A stretch of 64,000 nt of DNA from Gammaproteobacteria bacterium (GCA_016744995.1 JADGDG010000007.1:124001-188000); one strand, 5' to 3'; counted from the stretch's first letter, positions 46,521 to 57,379 are shown. Translations and numbers: made by a program. Notes: a model not told the origin generated them from the sequence alone.

Positions 46521-49500
46521 TCAGCGATACTTAATTTGGCTCTGGTTTTGAGTTAGCTCGTCGATCCGATTTAATAATTCTTTATTTAAGCGTACATTCC
46601 ACTCATCGGATAAATGCATGCTGGCTTTGGCTTTTTCACCACTATAACTGCACACAACCGGACACTCACCACCCTCTCTAAAAGGCGTCAGAATTTCTTT
46701 AAAGTGGTTAATAAACGCTTCATCCACCTGTTTATAATGAATATTAACGGACAAACGACGCGCATAATGATTTCTGGCTGCATCTAAATCATAAATCTTG
46801 TCCACTGTAATTCGAGCATTGCCTGAATAATGATCCAGTCCCAATTCTCCAGAAAGCACAATGATAGAATCTTTAATCAGGATGTCCTGATACATTTCAT
46901 ATTTATCGGCAAATAGAGCAACCTCCTGGCGACCACTGCGATCATCTATGGTAATAAAAGCCATCTTGTCACCACGTTTGGTATTCATGGTTCGCATGGC
47001 AATAATCAAACCGGCTATCACAATATTTTGCTTCTTATCCGGGTTAAGTTCCATCAGTCGGTGCGTAGTGAAATTTCGCAATTCCTCAAGATATTGTTCT
47101 ATGGGGTGGCCTGTCAGATAAAGACCCAAAGTATCTTTTTCAAAGCGAAGGCGCTCATCTTCCGGCCATTCAGGAAATTGTTCAAAACTGCTTTCCGTAT
47201 CACCTGCCGTACTGTCCAGAGCACCGGTATCAAAGAAATCACCGCCAAACAAATCATCCTGACCCACTGCCTGCGCTTTTGAAAACTGATCTGCCGCTTT
47301 GCTTGCTTTGGGAATAGCATTAAACAGAGTCGCTCTGGTTAGACCAAAAATGTCCATGGCACCTGATTTAACCAAAGTTTCCATCACTCGTTTATTACAG
47401 CGTCGCAAATCAACACGATTGCAAAAATCCTGAAAGTCCTTGTACTCACCGCCACTATCACGTCCTTCTACAATACTTTCAATCGCCCCTTCGCCAACAC
47501 CCTTAATCGCACCCAGGCCATAAACCACTTCATCATCGTGACTCACTGTAAATTTATACTCCGATAGATTCACATTAGGGGCCACGACTTTTGTATCAAC
47601 ATCACGGCATTCCTCAATCACTATGACAACTTTATCTGTAGTATCCATATCAGCAGAAAGCACTGCCGCCATAAAGGCTTCCAGATAATGGGTTTTTAAC
47701 CATAAAGTCTGATAGGAAACCAGAGCATAGGCAGCTGAATGTGACTTATTGAAGCCATATGCCGCAAATTTTTCCATCTGGTCAAAAATATGAGTGGCAA
47801 CTGCTTTATCAACACCATTTTTAACGGAACCATCCTCAAAGATGGAACGCTGTTCAGCCATCACTTCTGGTTTTTTCTTACCCATGGCACGGCGTAATAA
47901 ATCTGCACCACCCAGTGTATATCCTGCCAGTACCTGAGAAATCTGCATCACCTGTTCCTGATACAGAATGGTTCCATAGGTAGGTTGCAGAATAGGTTCC
48001 AGTGAAGGATGCGGGTATTCAACTTTCTGGCGGCCATGTTTACGATCAATAAAATCATCCACCATGCCAGACTGCAAAGGCCCGGGACGAAACAATGCAA
48101 CCAGAGCTACAATATCTTCAAAACAATCCGGCTGCAGGCGCTTTATCAAATCTTTCATACCGCGAGATTCAAGCTGAAAAACCGCCGTGGTATTACTGGC
48201 TTTAAGGGTTTTAAATGAGGCTCTGTCTTCTAAATCAATGGCGGTAATATCAACTTCAGTCTCACCCAGTTTTCTCTTTCTGGTATTAATAATTTTCAAA
48301 GCCCAGTCAATGACTGTTAAGGTTTTTAAACCCAGGAAATCAAATTTAACCAGACCAACTGTTTCTACATCATTTTTATCATATTGAGTCACAATACTCT
48401 GTGAATCCTGTTCACAATAAACAGGTGAAAATTCATTGATGTCACTGGGTGAAATAACAACTCCACCAGCATGTTTACCAACATTCTTGGTGATCCCTTC
48501 CAGAGCCAGAGCCATATCAATCAGCTCACGAACTGCCTCATCGTCATCATATCGCCTTTGTAATTCTTCCTCCTGTTCCAGAGCCTGGGAAATGGTAATA
48601 CCAATATCCATAGGAATGAGCTTGGCAAGTGAATCCACAAAACCATAACCCTGTCCCTGTACCCTGCCAACATCACGAATGGCAGCTTTAGCTGCCATGG
48701 AACCAAAAGTAATGATTTGAGAGACTCTGTCTCTGCCATAGGTTTCTGCTACATACTGAATGACTTTTTCACGACCTTCCATACAAAAATCAATATCAAA
48801 ATCAGGCATGGATACCCGCTCTGGATTTAGAAACCGTTCAAACAGCAGATCATATTCAAGAGGATCAAGATCTGTAATGGTCATGGCATAAGCTACCAGT
48901 GAGCCTGCACCTGAACCACGTCCGGGACCTACCGGGACATCATTTTCTTTAGACCATTGGATAAAGTCAGCAACGATAAGAAAATAACCGGGAAACCCCA
49001 TCTGGGTGATCACATCAAGTTCAATATCCAGCCGTTCACGATATTGTTTAAGTTTTTCCTGAAATTTTTGTTTATTATCGCCGTCTAAGTAATCTTCGCC
49101 AAAAAGCTGAGGGAAACGTTTATCTAAACCTTCGTGGGATAATTGACGAAAGTATTCATCCATACTTAAGCCTTCAGGAATTGGAAAATCCGGTAAGAAG
49201 TTTTCCCCAAGGTGTAATATGACATTACAACGCCGAGCAATTTCCACACTATTTTGTATCGCCTCTGGAATATCTTCAAATAAGGCATTCATCTCTTCAG
49301 AAGATTTAAAGTATTGTTCTTCAGAATAGTCTTTAGGTCGCCTTTTATCTGCCAGGATGCGTCCCTGATTGACACAAACCCGTGCATCATGAGCTGAAAA
49401 ATCTTTCTTATGTATAAATCTGACGGCATTTGTAGCCACCACGGGTAACCCAAGTTGTCCTGCCAGGCTAATAGCCTGATGAAGAAAATTCTCATCACCA

Positions 49501-50021
49501 GTGCGGGCCGTTCTTTGCAGTTCCAGATAGAGGCTTTCTGGAAAGAGCCTCTTATAATCGTTACCAAGCTGTTCGGCTTCAGCCATCTTATCCTGCAGCA
49601 GCAACTGACCAAGATCACTTTCTTTTCCTAATAGTGCAATCAAACCAGATGATAATTCATTTAACCAGTTGCGACTAATCACCGCCTGACCCAGGTGCTG
49701 CCCTTTAAGATAACTTTGACTGATTAGCTTCTTGAGATTTAGATAACCATCATTATTTTTACAAAGAATAAGTAAGCGGAAAGGCTTAGTAGGCTCCTCT
49801 TCATTCTCAAGCCACAGATCAGCTCCAAGTATCGGCTTAATCCCTGCACCCAGACAAGCCTGATACATTTTAACCAGAGCATAAAGGTTGCTTTGATCAG
49901 TAATAGCAATAGCCGGCATTTGCTTGTCTTGAAGTGCTTTAATCATAGGCTTAAGACGTACAATGCCATCAACTAAAGAAAATTCAGTGTGCAGGTTTAA
50001 ATGGATAAATTGATTCGACAT
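46521..50021 (-). CDS. dnaE: DNA polymerase III subunit alpha
   Basis: The replicative polymerase catalytic subunit, 1166 residues. An N-terminal PHP domain (FIHLNLHTEFSLVDGIVRLK) leads into the polymerase palm with VGPGRGSGAGSLVAYAMTIT and catalytic aspartates in MPDFDIDFCMEGR, then KHAGGVVISP, the fingers (FGFNKSHSAAYALVSYQTLW-like), tandem HhH, OB fold (IVIAGLIIAMRTMNTKRGDK) and a C-terminal tau-binding tail. Length is normal. It is preceded by rnhB 11 bases upstream, the standard lpxB-rnhB-dnaE order. Confidence 0.97.
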   Translation of the reverse strand: MSNQFIHLNLHTEFSLVDGIVRLKPMIKALQDKQMPAIAITDQSNLYALVKMYQACLGAGIKPILGADLWLENEEEPTKPFRLLILCKNNDGYLNLKKLISQSYLKGQHLGQAVISRNWLNELSSGLIALLGKESDLGQLLLQDKMAEAEQLGNDYKRLFPESLYLELQRTARTGDENFLHQAISLAGQLGLPVVATNAVRFIHKKDFSAHDARVCVNQGRILADKRRPKDYSEEQYFKSSEEMNALFEDIPEAIQNSVEIARRCNVILHLGENFLPDFPIPEGLSMDEYFRQLSHEGLDKRFPQLFGEDYLDGDNKQKFQEKLKQYRERLDIELDVITQMGFPGYFLIVADFIQWSKENDVPVGPGRGSGAGSLVAYAMTITDLDPLEYDLLFERFLNPERVSMPDFDIDFCMEGREKVIQYVAETYGRDRVSQIITFGSMAAKAAIRDVGRVQGQGYGFVDSLAKLIPMDIGITISQALEQEEELQRRYDDDEAVRELIDMALALEGITKNVGKHAGGVVISPSDINEFSPVYCEQDSQSIVTQYDKNDVETVGLVKFDFLGLKTLTVIDWALKIINTRKRKLGETEVDITAIDLEDRASFKTLKASNTTAVFQLESRGMKDLIKRLQPDCFEDIVALVALFRPGPLQSGMVDDFIDRKHGRQKVEYPHPSLEPILQPTYGTILYQEQVMQISQVLAGYTLGGADLLRRAMGKKKPEVMAEQRSIFEDGSVKNGVDKAVATHIFDQMEKFAAYGFNKSHSAAYALVSYQTLWLKTHYLEAFMAAVLSADMDTTDKVVIVIEECRDVDTKVVAPNVNLSEYKFTVSHDDEVVYGLGAIKGVGEGAIESIVEGRDSGGEYKDFQDFCNRVDLRRCNKRVMETLVKSGAMDIFGLTRATLFNAIPKASKAADQFSKAQAVGQDDLFGGDFFDTGALDSTAGDTESSFEQFPEWPEDERLRFEKDTLGLYLTGHPIEQYLEELRNFTTHRLMELNPDKKQNIVIAGLIIAMRTMNTKRGDKMAFITIDDRSGRQEVALFADKYEMYQDILIKDSIIVLSGELGLDHYSGNARITVDKIYDLDAARNHYARRLSVNIHYKQVDEAFINHFKEILTPFREGGECPVVCSYSGEKAKASMHLSDEWNVRLNKELLNRIDELTQNQSQIKYR

Positions 50022-50032
50022 GATAGATACAA

Positions 50033-50641
50033 CTACCCTTTTCTAAACTGTTCAATAATTTTTTGTACGGGTTTATAACTCTTTCGATGTATGGGTGTAA
50101 TGCCTAGCTTTTCTAATGCTTCAATATGCAGTTTTGTTGGATATCCCTTATGTTTAGCAAAACCATAACCGGGGTAAGTAGCTTCCATGGCAATCATTTC
50201 TCTATCTCTGGAAACTTTAGCCAGTATTGAGGCGGCACTAATTGATGCAACCCGGGAATCACCTTTTATAACAGCTTCACAGGTATATGGTATTTCAGGA
50301 CAAAATTTTCCATCAACCAGAACTTTGTCAGGACTCATACTTAGTCCCGCCACTGCTCGTTTCATCGCTAATAAGGTTGCATGAAAAATATTCAGCTCAT
50401 CAATTTCATCATGCTCAGCTCTGGCAATATAATAGCAAAGTGCCTTTTCTTTAATCTCAAGCGCCAGTATTTCACGTTTTTTTTCTGTCAGCTTTTTAGA
50501 GTCATCCAGTCCTGCAATCGGATTTTCAGGATCCAGTATCACTGCTGCTGTCACCACTGCACCTGCCAGAGGACCACGGCCTACTTCATCAACACCAGCA
50601 ATAGTGCCATTCAAATTAAGATATAAAGGATCAAAGCTCAT
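50033..50641 (-). CDS. rnhB: Ribonuclease HII
   Basis: RNase HII removes ribonucleotides from DNA and RNA-DNA hybrids. A 202-residue protein with the catalytic start [58 protein letters not shown] and [14 protein letters not shown]. The DEDD residues are in place. It lies 49 bases after lpxB and 11 before dnaE. Confidence 0.95.
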   Translation of the reverse strand: MSFDPLYLNLNGTIAGVDEVGRGPLAGAVVTAAVILDPENPIAGLDDSKKLTEKKREILALEIKEKALCYYIARAEHDEIDELNIFHATLLAMKRAVAGLSMSPDKVLVDGKFCPEIPYTCEAVIKGDSRVASISAASILAKVSRDREMIAMEATYPGYGFAKHKGYPTKLHIEALEKLGITPIHRKSYKPVQKIIEQFRKG

Positions 50642-50690
50642 ATAAGGTCTATTTGTCGGTAAAGTTCAGGACTGTTGGCAACAAGCCACT

Positions 50691-51857
50691 TCAGGTTAAT
50701 ATGTCAAGTTCTTTTAAATAATCAATGACAGCTTCAGCTGCACTCTGGTTAGCATTTTGTCGGAGCAAGGTATGTATGTCATCAAATGTTTCTAACTTAT
50801 CACACCATAAATCAGCTGATAATAATTCCAGCAATTTAGGTGCTAAAATTTCTGCGCACACATCATTCTGGGTAATTTCCTCCACCAGACACTCACCTGC
50901 AAGAAGATTAGGCAGTGAATAATAAGGAACTTGCAGCAGGCGTTTCGCAACCCAATAGGTGATGGGTGATAGTTTGTAAGCCACAATCATGGGCTTTTTT
51001 AGCAGCAGTGCTTCAAGAGCCGCAGTGCCCGATGCAAGCAATACGGCATTTGCTGCTGCCATCACATCTCTTGAATGGCCATTAAATAAGATAAAACGTG
51101 AACGAGCAAGTGAGTCACCAGCTGTTTGCAGATTCAGTTCCTGCTCAAAAAAATAGCGTGTTTTATCATTGACAAATGGAATGGTGAATAAGAGATCCGC
51201 CTGTTTTTTTAAACTCTGCAGCATCGTTTCAATAAACGGCTTCGATAATCGAGTCACTTCAGACATTCGACTCCCGGGCAAAACAGCAATAACTGAAAAC
51301 CCCGGTTCAACTTCAAGATGAATTTTTTCCCTGGCCTTATTGATATCAACACATAAATCAATTTCATCTGCCAGTGTATGCCCTACATACTTAACTGAGA
51401 TGTTATGATTTTCATAAAAACGAGCTTCAAAAGGAAATAACGTCAGGATCAGATCAGCTGCTCGTGCAATTTTACCCAGACGATATTGACGCCATGCCCA
51501 GACAGAGGGACTGACATAGTGGATTGTAGCTATTCCTGCTTCTTTTAATGTAGCTTCCACCACCAGATTAAAATCAGGAGCGTCAATGCCGATGAAAACA
51601 TCAGGGGGATCATTAATAAAGTAGTGGATCAGTTCTTTACGAATAGCTTTTAATTCACGATAATGAGCCAGAACTTCAACAAGTCCCATAACCGATAATT
51701 TTTCAGCAGGATAAATAGCTTTGCAACCTGCCTCAATCATCAATGGCCCGGCAATCCCTTCAAATTGGGCATCTGGATATTGTTCTAAAATCGCATTCAT
51801 TAATCCCGCTGCAAGGATATCACCAGAAGCTTCTCCAGCGATAAGACCAATACGCAT
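50691..51857 (-). CDS. lpxB: Lipid-A-disaccharide synthase
   Basis: LpxB joins UDP-2,3-diacylglucosamine and lipid X to form the lipid A disaccharide at the inner membrane. A 388-residue protein with IGLIAGEASGDILAAGLMNA, FEGIAGPLM, FIGIDAPDFNL, IHYVSPSVWAWRQYR, LTLFPFEARFYENH, YVGHTLADEI, VLPGSRMSEV and LASGTAALEALLLKKPMIVA. It overlaps the lpxA stop by one base. Confidence 0.96.
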   Translation of the reverse strand: MRIGLIAGEASGDILAAGLMNAILEQYPDAQFEGIAGPLMIEAGCKAIYPAEKLSVMGLVEVLAHYRELKAIRKELIHYFINDPPDVFIGIDAPDFNLVVEATLKEAGIATIHYVSPSVWAWRQYRLGKIARAADLILTLFPFEARFYENHNISVKYVGHTLADEIDLCVDINKAREKIHLEVEPGFSVIAVLPGSRMSEVTRLSKPFIETMLQSLKKQADLLFTIPFVNDKTRYFFEQELNLQTAGDSLARSRFILFNGHSRDVMAAANAVLLASGTAALEALLLKKPMIVAYKLSPITYWVAKRLLQVPYYSLPNLLAGECLVEEITQNDVCAEILAPKLLELLSADLWCDKLETFDDIHTLLRQNANQSAAEAVIDYLKELDILT

Positions 51858-52645
51858 CAGCGAATAATTCCACGATTTACATCATTATTAAGAAAATCAA
51901 TCATCAAGGCCAGCTCGCTGCAATTGGTGGCCAGTTCATTTATTTCAGTGATAGCATCACTCAGGGTCAAATTTGAACGGTATAGTGCTTTATAAGCAGA
52001 ACGAATTGATGCGATAGATCCTTTACTGAAACCATGACGTTTTAAGCCTTCAATATTCAAACCATGAGGTTTAGCCATGTGCCCAGAAACGATAACATAC
52101 GGAGGTACATCTTTAGAAATTACACTATTCATCGCTGTAAAACAATAGGAGCCAATTGTACAAAATTGATGAATAAGAGAAAAACCGCCTAAAATAGCAT
52201 GGCTCTGAATATTAACATGGCCCGCCAGAGCAACATTATTGGCCAGAATAATATCATCTGCCAGAATACAGTCATGGGCTATATGGACATAAGCCATAAT
52301 GAGATTATCATTGCCCAGTGTCGTGGTACCGCGATCCTGAACCGTACCGCGATTGAGAGTGGTAAATTCCCGAATGACGTTCCTGTCGCCAATTTCCAGA
52401 GTGGTATCTTCACCCTGGTATTTTTTATCCTGAGGTGCCTCACCAATAGAACCAAACTGGAAAAAAGTATTATCTTTACCAATATGAGTTGGGCCATTGA
52501 TCACAACATGAGAAGCAATCTTATTGCCCGTGTCAATGGTGACTTTTTTTCCAATTACTGAATAGGCACCAATTTCAATATCATCAGCCAGTTCAGCAGA
52601 AGGATCAATAATTGCAGTGGGATGAATTTTCTTCACATCAGACAT
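51857..52645 (-). CDS. lpxA: UDP-N-acetylglucosamine acyltransferase
   Basis: LpxA adds the first 3-hydroxyacyl chain to UDP-GlcNAc in lipid A synthesis. A 262-residue left-handed beta-helix protein with hexapeptide repeats and the catalytic His in MAYVHIAHDC. N-terminal IHPTAIIDPSAELADDIEIG and NVIREFTTLNRGTVQDRG are family features. The C-terminal helical part (NIEGLKRHGFSKGSIASIRS) is complete. It sits five bases after fabZ. Confidence 0.96.
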   Translation of the reverse strand: MSDVKKIHPTAIIDPSAELADDIEIGAYSVIGKKVTIDTGNKIASHVVINGPTHIGKDNTFFQFGSIGEAPQDKKYQGEDTTLEIGDRNVIREFTTLNRGTVQDRGTTTLGNDNLIMAYVHIAHDCILADDIILANNVALAGHVNIQSHAILGGFSLIHQFCTIGSYCFTAMNSVISKDVPPYVIVSGHMAKPHGLNIEGLKRHGFSKGSIASIRSAYKALYRSNLTLSDAITEINELATNCSELALMIDFLNNDVNRGIIR

Positions 52646-52650
52646 CAGTT

Positions 52651-53106
52651 TCAGGCATCTCTTTCAGCACACATGAGTTCAGCCGAAGCAACCAGTTGAT
52701 CATCTACCGTGGCAACGGCTTTAAATTTCCACACACCACGCATATTTTTTATGACATCAACTTTAAGCATTAATTGCTCACCCGGATTAACCGGACGCTT
52801 AAAACGAGCTTTATCTATTCCAACCAAATAATACAGGGAGTCATCACTAGGTTTTGTATTGGTTGATTTATAAGCCAGTATTCCTGTTGCCTGCGCCAAA
52901 GCTTCAATAACCAACACGCCAGGCAAAATAGGTTTCTGTGGGAAATGTCCCGTAAATTGAGGTTCATTGTAGCTTACATTTTTTAGTGCCAGCAGTGATT
53001 TTCCCGGCTCAAAATCAATTACTTTATCCACTAACAAGAACGGATAACGATGAGGAAGATGTTCCAGAACGTCATGGATATCCATTGAATTGAGTTGATT
53101 TTCCAT
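52651..53106 (-). CDS. fabZ: 3-hydroxyacyl-[ACP] dehydratase FabZ
   Basis: FabZ dehydrates 3-hydroxyacyl-ACP in fatty acid elongation and competes with LpxA and LpxD for substrate. A 151-residue hot-dog-fold protein with [36 protein letters not shown] (catalytic His and Glu), [14 protein letters not shown] and the AELMCAERD end. It lies between lpxD and lpxA, as usual. Confidence 0.96.
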   Translation of the reverse strand: MENQLNSMDIHDVLEHLPHRYPFLLVDKVIDFEPGKSLLALKNVSYNEPQFTGHFPQKPILPGVLVIEALAQATGILAYKSTNTKPSDDSLYYLVGIDKARFKRPVNPGEQLMLKVDVIKNMRGVWKFKAVATVDDQLVASAELMCAERDA

Positions 53107-53201
53107 TATATTTTTCTTTAACTCTTATTTAACATTAATTAACCACGGTCTCAATTTGCAAAAAATATTATGTTAGCAAAGCGACTGCAGTTAATTTTAT
53201 T

Positions 53202-53267
53202 AGCTGAAGACTCTTATCTAACATAAAATTTAATCGCTGTGATTAAATTTTATTGGCTGAAGGCTCT
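53202..53267 (+). repeat. Two GCTGAAGGCTCT-type repeats flanking a hairpin
   Basis: AGCTGAAGACTCT (53202) and GGCTGAAGGCTCT (53255) bracket the 13-base perfect hairpin at 53223-53253, in an unusually long gap between lpxD and fabZ. Confidence 0.75.
53223..53253. terminator. AT-rich hairpin between lpxD and fabZ
   Basis: ATAAAATTTAATC / GATTAAATTTTAT is a perfect 13-base stem with loop GCTGT. It would be present in the lpxD-fabZ read-through RNA; it may act as a partial terminator or a processing site. Confidence 0.5.
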
Positions 53268-53295
53268 CTATATAAGCAAATATGTCCAGAACCGA

Positions 53296-54321
53296 TTATA
53301 TTTTTTTTTCTAAAGCATTCAAGCGTCTCGCCATTTTATCCAGCTGCTTGAATCGAACAAAGTTTTTATGCCATTGAGCGTTTTCCTGCAAAGGTGTCCC
53401 CGACGAATAAACACCGGGCTCATTAATAGATTTTGTCACCAGAGAAGTCGCAGTGATGTGCACGTGATCGGCAATACTCAAATGGCCAAGAATTCCAGAG
53501 CCCCCTCCAATAGCACAATGTTTACCGATGGTTGAACTACCAGCAATACCGACACAGCCAGCAATCGCAGTATTTTCACCAATCAGAACATTATGAGCAA
53601 TTTGAATCAGGTTATCCAGTTTAACACCGTTTTCAATTACCGTATCTTCGATTGCACCTCGGTCAATGGTCGTATTAGCACCTATTTCGACCTTATCACC
53701 TATAATAACACGCCCCAACTGCGGCACCTTAAACCATTGACCTTTTTCATTAGCGATACCAAATCCATCACTGCCAATAACCGCACCTGAGTGAATGATG
53801 GCTTTTTCACCAATAATTACATTGGAATAAATTGAAACATTAGAATAAAGTACACTTTCGCTGCCGATAGTGACATTGTCAGCAACGACACAGCCCGCAT
53901 GCAAACAGACATTATGACCTATTTTTGACCCTGTACCAATAACAACATGGGCACCAATATTAACATTTTCACCAATAACAACATCATCTGCAATCACAGC
54001 GCTTGAAGCAATTTGAGTTTGCTCAATTTCAGATTGAGTCAGCCAGGTTGCTATTTTGGCATAAGCAAGATAGGGATCATCGGATAAAATTGCATTAGTT
54101 GGACAGTTATCGACATCATCAGGGTGAAGTATCACCACAGTCGCCTGAGTGATTGTCAAAAATTTATGGTATTTTCGATTAGTAAAAAAGCTTAGCTCAC
54201 CTTGTTCCGCAAGTTCCAGAGTGGCAATACCACTAATAACAGCATCGGGATCTCCATGGATGCTCGCATCAACAATATCGGCCAGCTCTCTTATGCTGAC
54301 CTGTTGTGTAGTAATAGACAT
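53296..54321 (-). CDS. lpxD: UDP-3-O-(3-hydroxyacyl)glucosamine N-acyltransferase
   Basis: LpxD adds the N-linked hydroxyacyl chain in the third lipid A step. A 341-residue protein: N-terminal uridine-binding domain (IRELADIVDASIHGDPDAVI, FFTNRKYHKFL), a hexapeptide beta-helix with the catalytic His in LIQIAHNVLIGENTAIAGCV, and a C-terminal helix (FKQLDKMARRLNALEKKI). Length matches E. coli. It follows skp by 36 bases. Confidence 0.96.
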   Translation of the reverse strand: MSITTQQVSIRELADIVDASIHGDPDAVISGIATLELAEQGELSFFTNRKYHKFLTITQATVVILHPDDVDNCPTNAILSDDPYLAYAKIATWLTQSEIEQTQIASSAVIADDVVIGENVNIGAHVVIGTGSKIGHNVCLHAGCVVADNVTIGSESVLYSNVSIYSNVIIGEKAIIHSGAVIGSDGFGIANEKGQWFKVPQLGRVIIGDKVEIGANTTIDRGAIEDTVIENGVKLDNLIQIAHNVLIGENTAIAGCVGIAGSSTIGKHCAIGGGSGILGHLSIADHVHITATSLVTKSINEPGVYSSGTPLQENAQWHKNFVRFKQLDKMARRLNALEKKI

Positions 54322-54357
54322 TGGCTATATTATGACTTGCACTTTTAAATAAAAAAC

Positions 54358-54873
54358 TTATTTACCTGAACGATACTGCTGTTTTAATTGCGCCAGAATT
54401 TTATCAGTAATATCAATTTGCTTACTCGCATAAATAACACCATCACTGATAATTAAATCATATTTTTCTTTTTTTGCAATGGTCTGTATTGACTGAATCA
54501 CTGCTTTTTGAAGCTTAACAAGCTCTTCATTTTGGCGGATACTAAGATCTTCTTTAAATGCCGCTCGATCCCGTTCTAAATCCCTTCTTAACAGAGTGAT
54601 TTTTCTTTTTAATTTATTCAATTCACTGGCTGATAAAATGGCAGCATCTTTTTGTAATTTAGTTGCACTGCTCTTAATCTGTTTTTGCAATCTGACCAGA
54701 GACTTATCACGTTTGGAAAATTCTTTTTGTAATTTATTACGCGCAGACTCCGCCTGAGGTGCTTTTTGTAAGAGTTTAGCCTGGTTAACAAAGGCAATTT
54801 TTTGTTCTGCATGAGCAAATGAAACAGTAAAAAGAAATGCAATTAAAATGAATAAGCGTGAATAGGTTGTCAT
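54358..54873 (-). CDS. skp: Periplasmic chaperone Skp/OmpH
   Basis: A 171-residue protein with a signal peptide (LFILIAFLFTVSFAHA) and an OmpH domain: KIAFVNQAKLLQKAPQAESA, then long Lys/Arg-rich coiled-coil arms and a C-terminal strand (YDLIISDGVIYASKQIDITD). Skp holds unfolded outer-membrane proteins on the way to BamA, encoded just upstream. A 139-base gap separates the two, containing a half copy of the dispersed repeat near 54972. Confidence 0.92.
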   Translation of the reverse strand: MTTYSRLFILIAFLFTVSFAHAEQKIAFVNQAKLLQKAPQAESARNKLQKEFSKRDKSLVRLQKQIKSSATKLQKDAAILSASELNKLKRKITLLRRDLERDRAAFKEDLSIRQNEELVKLQKAVIQSIQTIAKKEKYDLIISDGVIYASKQIDITDKILAQLKQQYRSGK

Positions 54874-55012
54874 TTTATTCTCCCTGGATTTTTTATAATT
54901 TTTATAAAAATACTTGTTAAAATTGTTTGCTATATCCTACCTTAAAAGAGTAGGAGGAATCTATATTAAATAGGAGCCTTTAGACAAAAAACAATTCCAT
55001 GTAAGATAATAG

Positions 55013-57364
55013 CTAAAAAGTTTGTCCAAATGAAAATTGGAATATTTCTGTCTCATCACCACTTTTTTCATTTAAAGGTGCAGCGATACTGATCCTCAGT
55101 AAACCAAAGGGACTTAACCAGGCACCCGCAATACCGGTAGTATAACGTAATTCACCCGCATCAAAGTCACCCGCATCTTCAAATACATTACCAATATCAA
55201 CAAAACCGCTCAAACGATAGGCTGAAGAATCTTTTACAAAGGGAACCGGCACAATAATTTCTGCATTACCGATTACTTTTAACTGGCCGCCTAATGGGTC
55301 ATCTGTTGGAACACGGACATTGCCGTTAAGTGGGTTAATACCACCGTTATCTCTTGGCCCTAAGGTGTTGGATTTATATCCTCGGACATCCCGCATACCA
55401 CCAGCATAGTATTTTTCAAAAGGAGGAAAAGTATCACCACCTAAAGTACCCGCATAGCCAAGATTCCCTTTTAACATCAGTGTAGTCGTTCTGCTTAAAG
55501 GAAAAAATCGCTGTTGAACATAGTTCAAATGATAAAATGACAAATCACTACCTGGGAGTGCCATATCACCCGATAAGCGCTGTAAAGCACCACGAGTTGG
55601 GAACAGTGCTTTATTTCGACTGTCATGAGACCAGTTAGCAGAAAACCTTAAGGTATTAAAATCATCGCCTTCTTTGGCAACAAATTCAAGAATATCAAAC
55701 GAAGTGTCCGTTAGATCATTAGGCAAATCAATGTGCGTATTTTCAAAATCAAGACCAAAACCAATACGGTCAAATTCATTGATCGGCACCCCAAAACCAA
55801 CCCCGATACTGATATTATCAGTGGCATAATTTGATAAGTTTTCCTCTTTTAGATCAGTTTCACGCCAGCTTGCCCGAAAAGTTCGACTGATACCATCATC
55901 GGTAAAATATGGGTCAGTCACACTAAAGCTGTATAAAGTATTTGCATCACTGGTATTCATAGCTACCGCATAGCGATTGCCTGTTCCCAGGAAGTTATCC
56001 TGAGCAACACTGAAATTAAAAATAATGCCCTGTGACTGAGAAAAACCAGCACCAGCATTAATACTACCAGTAGATTGTTCCTCTACTGTATAAGTCACAT
56101 CAACTAAGTCTGAAGTCCCCGGTACAGCTGGAGTTTCAACGCTGACTTCCTTAAAGAAACCCAGTCTTTGCAGTCGAGCCTTGGAACGCTCCACATCAGT
56201 GGTAGAAATCCAGGTATTTTCATATTGTCGCAATTCACGACGAACGACCTCATCAGAAGTATTCGCATTGCCAATTATATTGACGCGGCGGACATACACT
56301 CGATTACCCGGATCAACAAAGAAGGTAATAGCTACTTCTTTAGTTTCATCATTAACCTGAGGAATTGGGTTCACATTTGAAAAGGCATAGCCTGCCTTGC
56401 CTAACAAATCAACAATGGACTCACTGGTGCGGGTAATATTTTTTCTTGAAAAGTACTGCCCTTTTTGAATTTCCACCACAGGAAAAATTTCTTTAGGATC
56501 GATAATGAGATCGCCTGCCAGCTTCACTTCATTAATCGTATACTTTTCACCTTCAACCAAATTAATAGTGATATAAATGCTCTGTTTATCCGGGGTAATA
56601 GCAACCTGAGTCGATTCAATTTTAAAATTAATATAACCACGATCAAGGTAATAGGAACGTAATTTTTCCAGATCGCCGGCTAATTTTTGCTTGGAATATT
56701 GATCGGTTTTAGTATAGAAGGAGAAAAGGGTCGGTGTTGTTAACTCCAGCTCATCAAGTAATGTTTCCGTATCAAAAACGGTATTACCAACAATATTGAT
56801 TTGGTGAATAGTGGTCACTCGTCCTTCAGACACCTCAATTTTGATACCCACGCGGTTACGTTCCAACGGGGTAACACTGGTATCGATTCTGACTGCGTAT
56901 TTGCCTCGGGCATAATATTGGCGTTTCAGTTCTTCCACAACCCGTTGCAAAATTGATTTATCATAAACACGACCTTCAGCAAAACCAATTTGTTTCAGAG
57001 CTTTACTTAATTCTTCTGTATCAATATCCTTATTACCATCAAATTCAATATCAGCAATGGCCGGACGTTCCACCACAGAAACAATCAGAGCCTGGCCATC
57101 TTTTTCTAAGCGGACATCTTTAAAAAAGCCCGTTTTATATAATTCGCGAATTGAACTGGAAACTGCACGGCCATCAATCGTATCACCCACTTTTAAGGGT
57201 AAGTAATTAAACACAGTACCCGCTGAAATCCGCTGCAGGCCCTCAACTTTAATATCACCAATGGTGAATGACTCCGCAGATAAAACTGCCTGGCTCATAA
57301 AAATTGAACCAATAAAAACAACAAAAGATAAAACAACGCGTCTCATTAAGTGAGTTCCAATCAT
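55013..57364 (-). CDS. bamA: Outer membrane protein assembly factor BamA
   Basis: The 783-residue core of the BAM complex. After a signal peptide (VLSFVVFIGSIFMSQAVLSA) come five POTRA domains (from FTIGDIKVEGLQRISAGTVF to EVSVETPAVPGTSDLVDVTY) and a 16-strand barrel with the conserved FEKYYAGGMRDVRGYKSNTL loop-6 motif. It ends in phenylalanine (FSFGQTF), the usual outer-membrane signal. It lies 15 bases after rseP. Confidence 0.96.
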   Translation of the reverse strand: MIGTHLMRRVVLSFVVFIGSIFMSQAVLSAESFTIGDIKVEGLQRISAGTVFNYLPLKVGDTIDGRAVSSSIRELYKTGFFKDVRLEKDGQALIVSVVERPAIADIEFDGNKDIDTEELSKALKQIGFAEGRVYDKSILQRVVEELKRQYYARGKYAVRIDTSVTPLERNRVGIKIEVSEGRVTTIHQINIVGNTVFDTETLLDELELTTPTLFSFYTKTDQYSKQKLAGDLEKLRSYYLDRGYINFKIESTQVAITPDKQSIYITINLVEGEKYTINEVKLAGDLIIDPKEIFPVVEIQKGQYFSRKNITRTSESIVDLLGKAGYAFSNVNPIPQVNDETKEVAITFFVDPGNRVYVRRVNIIGNANTSDEVVRRELRQYENTWISTTDVERSKARLQRLGFFKEVSVETPAVPGTSDLVDVTYTVEEQSTGSINAGAGFSQSQGIIFNFSVAQDNFLGTGNRYAVAMNTSDANTLYSFSVTDPYFTDDGISRTFRASWRETDLKEENLSNYATDNISIGVGFGVPINEFDRIGFGLDFENTHIDLPNDLTDTSFDILEFVAKEGDDFNTLRFSANWSHDSRNKALFPTRGALQRLSGDMALPGSDLSFYHLNYVQQRFFPLSRTTTLMLKGNLGYAGTLGGDTFPPFEKYYAGGMRDVRGYKSNTLGPRDNGGINPLNGNVRVPTDDPLGGQLKVIGNAEIIVPVPFVKDSSAYRLSGFVDIGNVFEDAGDFDAGELRYTTGIAGAWLSPFGLLRISIAAPLNEKSGDETEIFQFSFGQTF

Positions 57365-57379
57365 AATATAAACAAAGAG